Source: G963667915 sp965197385
Lineage (GTDB): Bacteria; Acidobacteriota; Vicinamibacteria; Vicinamibacterales; UBA823
Assembly: GCA_965197385.1 (NCBI GenBank)
Contig: CBDANA010000008.1
Span: 558,001-622,000 of the forward strand
Reading direction: 5' to 3'
DNA: 64,000 bases
The notes below the pieces were generated by a model. That model saw only the letters and a list, made by a program, of their open reading frames with translations. It had not been told where the DNA came from and made no database searches. Below, piece after piece: positions 60,649-64,000 of this stretch; within the stretch, counting starts at the first letter, position 1, and each line of letters starts with the position of its first letter. The translations under genes and the position numbers were made by a program.

Positions 60649-62309
60649 CCCGGATTTCCGATTTAGCTGTGGTACTTTGGCGGCCTGACCGCCTCTCGGT
60701 GTCTGATTGACGGGGCCTCCGAGGCGATGAACGGCACTGCGGAGGAAACACCCTGTGGGTGAATTACAACACGAGCCGTTTCAGTTCGCTTTCAACGGTT
60801 TCTTGAAGGTGGCGTTCCAGGGATCGCGCATCACGTCCGACGCCGGTCTCCTTCTGGTGCGCGAGTTGGATGAACGCTTGGGGCTGGAGACACTCATCGA
60901 CGAGCACCTGAGTGACTCCAGACAGGGGTTGAACACCCAGTTCAGCCTGGCGGATCTTCTTCGGCAGTCGGTCTACAGCCGGCTCGCGGGCTACGAAGAC
61001 GTCAACGATGCGGTGCGCGTGTCGGCGGACCCGACGTTTCGCCTCATCGGGTCGCCCAAGCGCTGGGACCGGGGTGCGGCCCTGACATCGACGTTGCACT
61101 GGTTCGAGACCGACCTGCTGACGCGAGCAGAGAATCTCGTCGGGCTGATGGCCGTGAACCGGGAGGTGCTCGCGCAGGCCGGGGTCCCGACGCGCGCCAA
61201 CCGGATTGTCCTCGACATGGATTCGAGCGAGAGTCCGGTGCATGGGGCGCAGGAAGGCAGCGCGTATAACGGGCACTTTGAATCCGTCTGCTACCACCCG
61301 CTCTTTCTGTTCAACGAGCACGGCGACTGCCTCGCCGCCTCGCTGCGGCCCGGCAACGTGCCGAGCGCCGACGACTGGGATGACCTGCTCGTGCCCGAGA
61401 TTGCCCGGCAACAAGCGGAGGGTCTGCGCGTGACGTTCCGGGCGGACGCGGCGTTCGCCCGGCCGGCGATCTACGAGATGCTCGAGCAGCACGACGTGGA
61501 CTACGCCATTCGCATGCCGGCGAACAAGGCCTTGGAAGTGGAGATCGAGGACATTCTGTTTCGCCCGCCGGGACGGCCGAGCCGCAAGCCCTTGGTGCGC
61601 TACAAGAGTTTTCGCTATCAGGCAAAGAGTTGGACCACGCCCAGACGGATTGTTGCCAAGGTGGAGCACCACCGGGGTGAGCTGTTCGCTCGCGTCGGCT
61701 TCATCGTGACCAACATGGTCCTTCCGAGCCGCTTGGTCGTCCGGTTCTACAACAAGCGCGGCACGGCGGAGCAATGGATTAAGGAAGGCAAGCAGGCGAC
61801 CCACTGGACGCGGTTGTCGTGCCATCGTTTCCGGGCGAACGAAGTGCGCCTTCAACTGAGCGTCCTGGCCTACAACCTGGGCAATGTGTGGCGCAGACTC
61901 GTCCTGCCGCCACGGATCAAGCGCTGGTCGCTGACAAGTCTCCAGCAGCGGCTGGTAAAAACTGGGGGCCGGCTGGTGAAGCATGCGCGGTACTACTGGC
62001 TCCTGCTGGCGGAAGGGCATCTGAACCGGCGGCTCTTCGGCGAGATGCTGCGGAGGATCTGGGCGCTGCCGGTGCCGGCAGGCTGACGCGCGGCCAAGTG
62101 CAACGAAGGCTGGCGACGAAAGGGCACAAGTGTGGAGCGGTGTCTGAGAAATGCCCTGAAAGCAGCGGCTCCGGTCGGTTCCACGTCAGCGTGGGCTGAG
62201 GTGACGGCCTCTGGAGCTGGACGATTGTGCGCCGAACAGAATTTCGCGCGCTCGGCGGCTCTCGGGTGTATAAAGGTGCCATCTAGGGCAAGCAAATCGG
62301 AAATCCCGG
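60649..62309. mobile_element. IS1380-family element, copy b (intact)
   Basis: Ends CCCGGATTTCCGATTT at 60649 and, inward from 62309, CCGGGATTTCCGATTT. It interrupts the small gene at 60435. Confidence 0.88.
60755..62086 (+). CDS. IS1380-family transposase, copy b
   Basis: 443 residues from the GTG at 60755, preceded by GGAGGAA. FQGSRITSDAGLLLVRELDERLGL, VLDMDSSESPVHGAQEGSAYNGHFE, FRADAAFARPAIY, RFYNKRGTAEQWIKEGKQA and a C-terminal VKHARYYWLLLAEGHLNRRLFGEML. Complete; shows by comparison what is broken in copy a. Confidence 0.92.
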   Translation: MGELQHEPFQFAFNGFLKVAFQGSRITSDAGLLLVRELDERLGLETLIDEHLSDSRQGLNTQFSLADLLRQSVYSRLAGYEDVNDAVRVSADPTFRLIGSPKRWDRGAALTSTLHWFETDLLTRAENLVGLMAVNREVLAQAGVPTRANRIVLDMDSSESPVHGAQEGSAYNGHFESVCYHPLFLFNEHGDCLAASLRPGNVPSADDWDDLLVPEIARQQAEGLRVTFRADAAFARPAIYEMLEQHDVDYAIRMPANKALEVEIEDILFRPPGRPSRKPLVRYKSFRYQAKSWTTPRRIVAKVEHHRGELFARVGFIVTNMVLPSRLVVRFYNKRGTAEQWIKEGKQATHWTRLSCHRFRANEVRLQLSVLAYNLGNVWRRLVLPPRIKRWSLTSLQQRLVKTGGRLVKHARYYWLLLAEGHLNRRLFGEMLRRIWALPVPAG

Positions 62310-62547
62310 CTTGAGGCACTGCGCGATAAGCAGCTGACGTCCGGTGATCGGTGGATGCCCGCGAGAGTCGCTTTCGACCTGTCGGTGATCTATTACGAAT
62401 AGCTCCTGCCTTGTCGCCAAGGGGCGGGCGATATGCTGCCCGTGACTCGGGAAACACTGCAGCGTTTTTCGCGCGTAGTGGAGCCCAAATGCGAGGCGCA
62501 ACCCGGCTGACTCCAGGCGGACGGCCCAGGCGTTCTAGACTGTCCCG
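62310..62547. other. upstream region of the acetyltransferase gene
   Basis: About 240 bp between IS1380 and the AAC(2')-like gene without coding content. The IS end may supply or disrupt its promoter; no convincing -35/-10 pair was found. Confidence 0.4.
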
Positions 62548-63081
62548 ATGGTTGCGCTCCACGCTGCGTCTACAACCGCCCTTTCTCCGTCCTTTCTGCA
62601 TGACGTTCGGACCCTTCTCGACACCGCGTTTGAAGGTGACTTCACCGATGAGGATTGGGACCACGCTATCGGCGGCGTTCACGTGTGGTTGATCGGTTCA
62701 CGCGGTTTGATCAGCCACGGATCGCTCGTCGAGCGCAGCCTCGTGTGTTCGGGCAAGACGTTGCATGTCGGATACGTCGAGGCCGTTGCCACCGCGGTAT
62801 CGCATCGGCGCAAGGGCCACGGAGCGAGGGTCATGAAGCACATCGGCGAACTGATTCGCGAGCGCTACCCACTGGGCGCGCTGTCGACGGGGACCCACGC
62901 CCTCTACGAGACTCTTGGCTGGGAGCGCTGGCGTGGACCGACCTTCGTGGACGGTCCCAGCGGCCGTGAGCGCACGCCGGGCGACGATGGCGATGTCATG
63001 ATCCTCCGAACACCGCGCTCACCGCGTCTTGACCTCGACGGAGAAATCGCCTGCGACTGGCGCCTGGGCGACGTCTGGTAG
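62548..63081 (+). CDS. aminoglycoside 2'-N-acetyltransferase, AAC(2')-I family (GNAT)
   Basis: 177 residues, about the size of the mycobacterial and Providencia enzymes (178-210). The family pattern runs through the whole length: AFEGDFTDEDWDHAIGGVHVWLI, ISHGSLVERSLV, LHVGYVEAVATAVSHRRKGHGARVM (the acetyl-CoA-binding RxxGxG-type loop RRKGHG), LGALSTGTHALYETLGWERWRGPTFV, RTPGDDGDVMIL and the end CDWRLGDVW. It should acetylate the 2' amino group of aminoglycosides using acetyl-CoA, though a physiological role cannot be excluded. The frame is intact in a region full of pseudogenes, next to an IS1380. Confidence 0.85.
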   Translation: MVALHAASTTALSPSFLHDVRTLLDTAFEGDFTDEDWDHAIGGVHVWLIGSRGLISHGSLVERSLVCSGKTLHVGYVEAVATAVSHRRKGHGARVMKHIGELIRERYPLGALSTGTHALYETLGWERWRGPTFVDGPSGRERTPGDDGDVMILRTPRSPRLDLDGEIACDWRLGDVW

Positions 63082-63129
63082 CTGGGCGAGAGAATCCGCA
63101 TTAGAAACCGACAAGGCTGCACAACGCGT

Positions 63130-63279
63130 TTAGATCGGCCTCGTAAGTCGCCAAGGCGCGAACGCTGCACACCGTCCCGGAAATCGGCAGTTGAAGGTGC
63201 GCTTGGCCCGCGCGCTCGCCCAGAGCGAGAGTCCCAACCCGGGCAGGATGAAGAGGAAATACATCGGGTCGAAGAACAT
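63130..63279 (-). pseudogene. YugP-like zinc metallopeptidase N-terminal fragment
   Basis: From the ATG at 63279: MFFDPMYFLFILPGLGLSLWASARAKRTFN, the membrane anchor and start of the neutral zinc metallopeptidase family; after about 32 residues the similarity stops and the frame ends at 63130. The metal site lies in the missing part. Confidence 0.55.
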
Positions 63280-64000
63280 TGCGTTACCTCTGCATGGAGA
63301 ACGGTGTCGTGGTCGCGGCGTGGCTCTATTTTGCCTCTGTCCGCCGGCCACACGTGCGCGTCGCTGGCCGTCGCGCGATCGTCGTGTGGCCACAACGGCG
63401 GTGGCGACGATGGTGCCCCGCAGCCGCTGATCAGCGCTTGGTAGTCTCTGTGGTCCGCGATCTTGCGACGTCCACACACGGTCTTCAAAGCCCGCGGACA
63501 TCCGATTGCGCAAGAGGGATACGATGAGGGGAAGCGATGACAGCTTAAGCTTTAAGAGATTATTATAAAATGAGTTACATCGCCTCGTGCTCGTCGACGA
63601 CGTCAGGGCTCCGGCATCGGGCCATCGCATCAGTGCAGGTGCCGGCGTCTCGTGGCTCCGTGCGGACGCCTGTGACCCTGGCCTCGGCGATGTCGAGTGC
63701 ACCCTCGACGCAGACCGGGCCCTGTCCTGGACTCCGCGCACATCCGACGGGTCCAGCCGGAACGGGCGCGCCTTCGGCCGCCCGCCCCCATCCCGCCCCG
63801 GTCCAGACCCCCACGGGAAGTCATCGTGACCCCTCGGGCCCGGCCCGCGCGCACGTGAGGAACGGCCGCGGGCTCGACCGCTGCCCGACTCCACCAAGCC
63901 CGACGACCCCATGGGGCCTGCTCACCACGAACGTCCAGACCACCAGGCCGAGGTTCGGCGGCGATCCGACCTGTCAATTGTGTATGTAATTGTATATGTC
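63280..64000. other. window end without recognised gene
   Basis: About 720 bp. There are open frames on both strands (for example 63570-63989 plus, 63575-63814 minus), but their Arg/Pro/Gly-rich make-up is that of GC-rich shadows, and no family was recognised. An AT-rich patch at 63540-63575 precedes the plus-strand frame. A gene on the right may start outside the window. Confidence 0.35.

Noticed and set aside
63570..63989. Plus-strand frame of 139 codons at the right end
   Set aside because: Composition (Ser/Pro/Arg-rich, low hydrophobicity) and open frames on both strands suggest a GC shadow; no recognisable domain.
1..64000. tRNA, rRNA or a replication origin
   Set aside because: No cloverleaf-like, ribosomal or oriC/iteron-like segment was recognised on reading; a tRNA search tool could still find a missed one.

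Overview
The window is GC-rich DNA from what looks like a member of the Acidobacteriota or a close relative. The hints are a secreted VWFA-related protein with the layout common in that phylum, a virginiamycin-B-lyase-like fragment, and a Rieske / small-membrane-protein / Mo-oxidoreductase operon. No rRNA or tRNA was seen, so this placement is an inference. The window has two halves: about 13.7 kb of orderly biosynthetic genes, then about 50 kb packed with insertion sequences, gene fragments and remnants of defence systems.

1-13.7 kb: a nitroreductase broken by an in-frame TAG, a CDP-alcohol phosphatidyltransferase, then a tightly overlapping run of a BchC-like dehydrogenase, a PTPS/QueD-fold protein, a GT4 glycosyltransferase and a methyltransferase. 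Next come a RibD-type reductase without the deaminase domain, a RibA-type GTP cyclohydrolase II, a creatininase-family hydrolase, an LTA-synthase-like membrane phosphotransferase, and opgG-opgH. The set reads like a pathway that makes a GTP-derived pyrimidine, pteridine or flavin-like compound which is then reduced, glycosylated and methylated, beside a periplasmic-glucan system with its own decorating enzymes. The product is unknown; this is the best candidate for an undescribed system.

14-31 kb: an IS6 element whose 3' part is present three times in tandem, an IS110 element with a long conserved non-coding end, a VWFA protein and an OmpA-like lipoprotein. Then comes an rve-type IS split by an IS30, IS3 and resolvase fragments, a BrnT/BrnA-type toxin-antitoxin pair with a perfect palindromic operator, and a type I methylase (HsdM) with three in-frame stops followed by a truncated HsdS. 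A two-repeat type I-E CRISPR remnant abuts the end of another IS. Together these look like a decayed defence island.

31-37 kb: a compact minus-strand operon for a molybdopterin oxidoreductase with a four-cluster ferredoxin, a Rieske protein, a cytochrome-b-like membrane subunit and a TDT-family transporter.

37-64 kb: an IS481 with a frameshift, a HicB-like gene cut by an IS256 with 8-bp target duplication, a frameshifted HicA-like gene, an IS30, RecQ, an IS5, two IS1380 copies (one decayed), and small secreted genes. Then follow Vsr, two kinds of IS110, a second IS6, a frameshifted RDD-family gene, a PQQ-type sugar-dehydrogenase-like lipoprotein, IS1595 and integrase relics, and an intact-looking aminoglycoside 2'-N-acetyltransferase of the AAC(2')-I family. 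Many single nonsense or frameshift lesions in otherwise recognisable frames show ongoing decay; an assembly or consensus-error contribution cannot be excluded from sequence alone.
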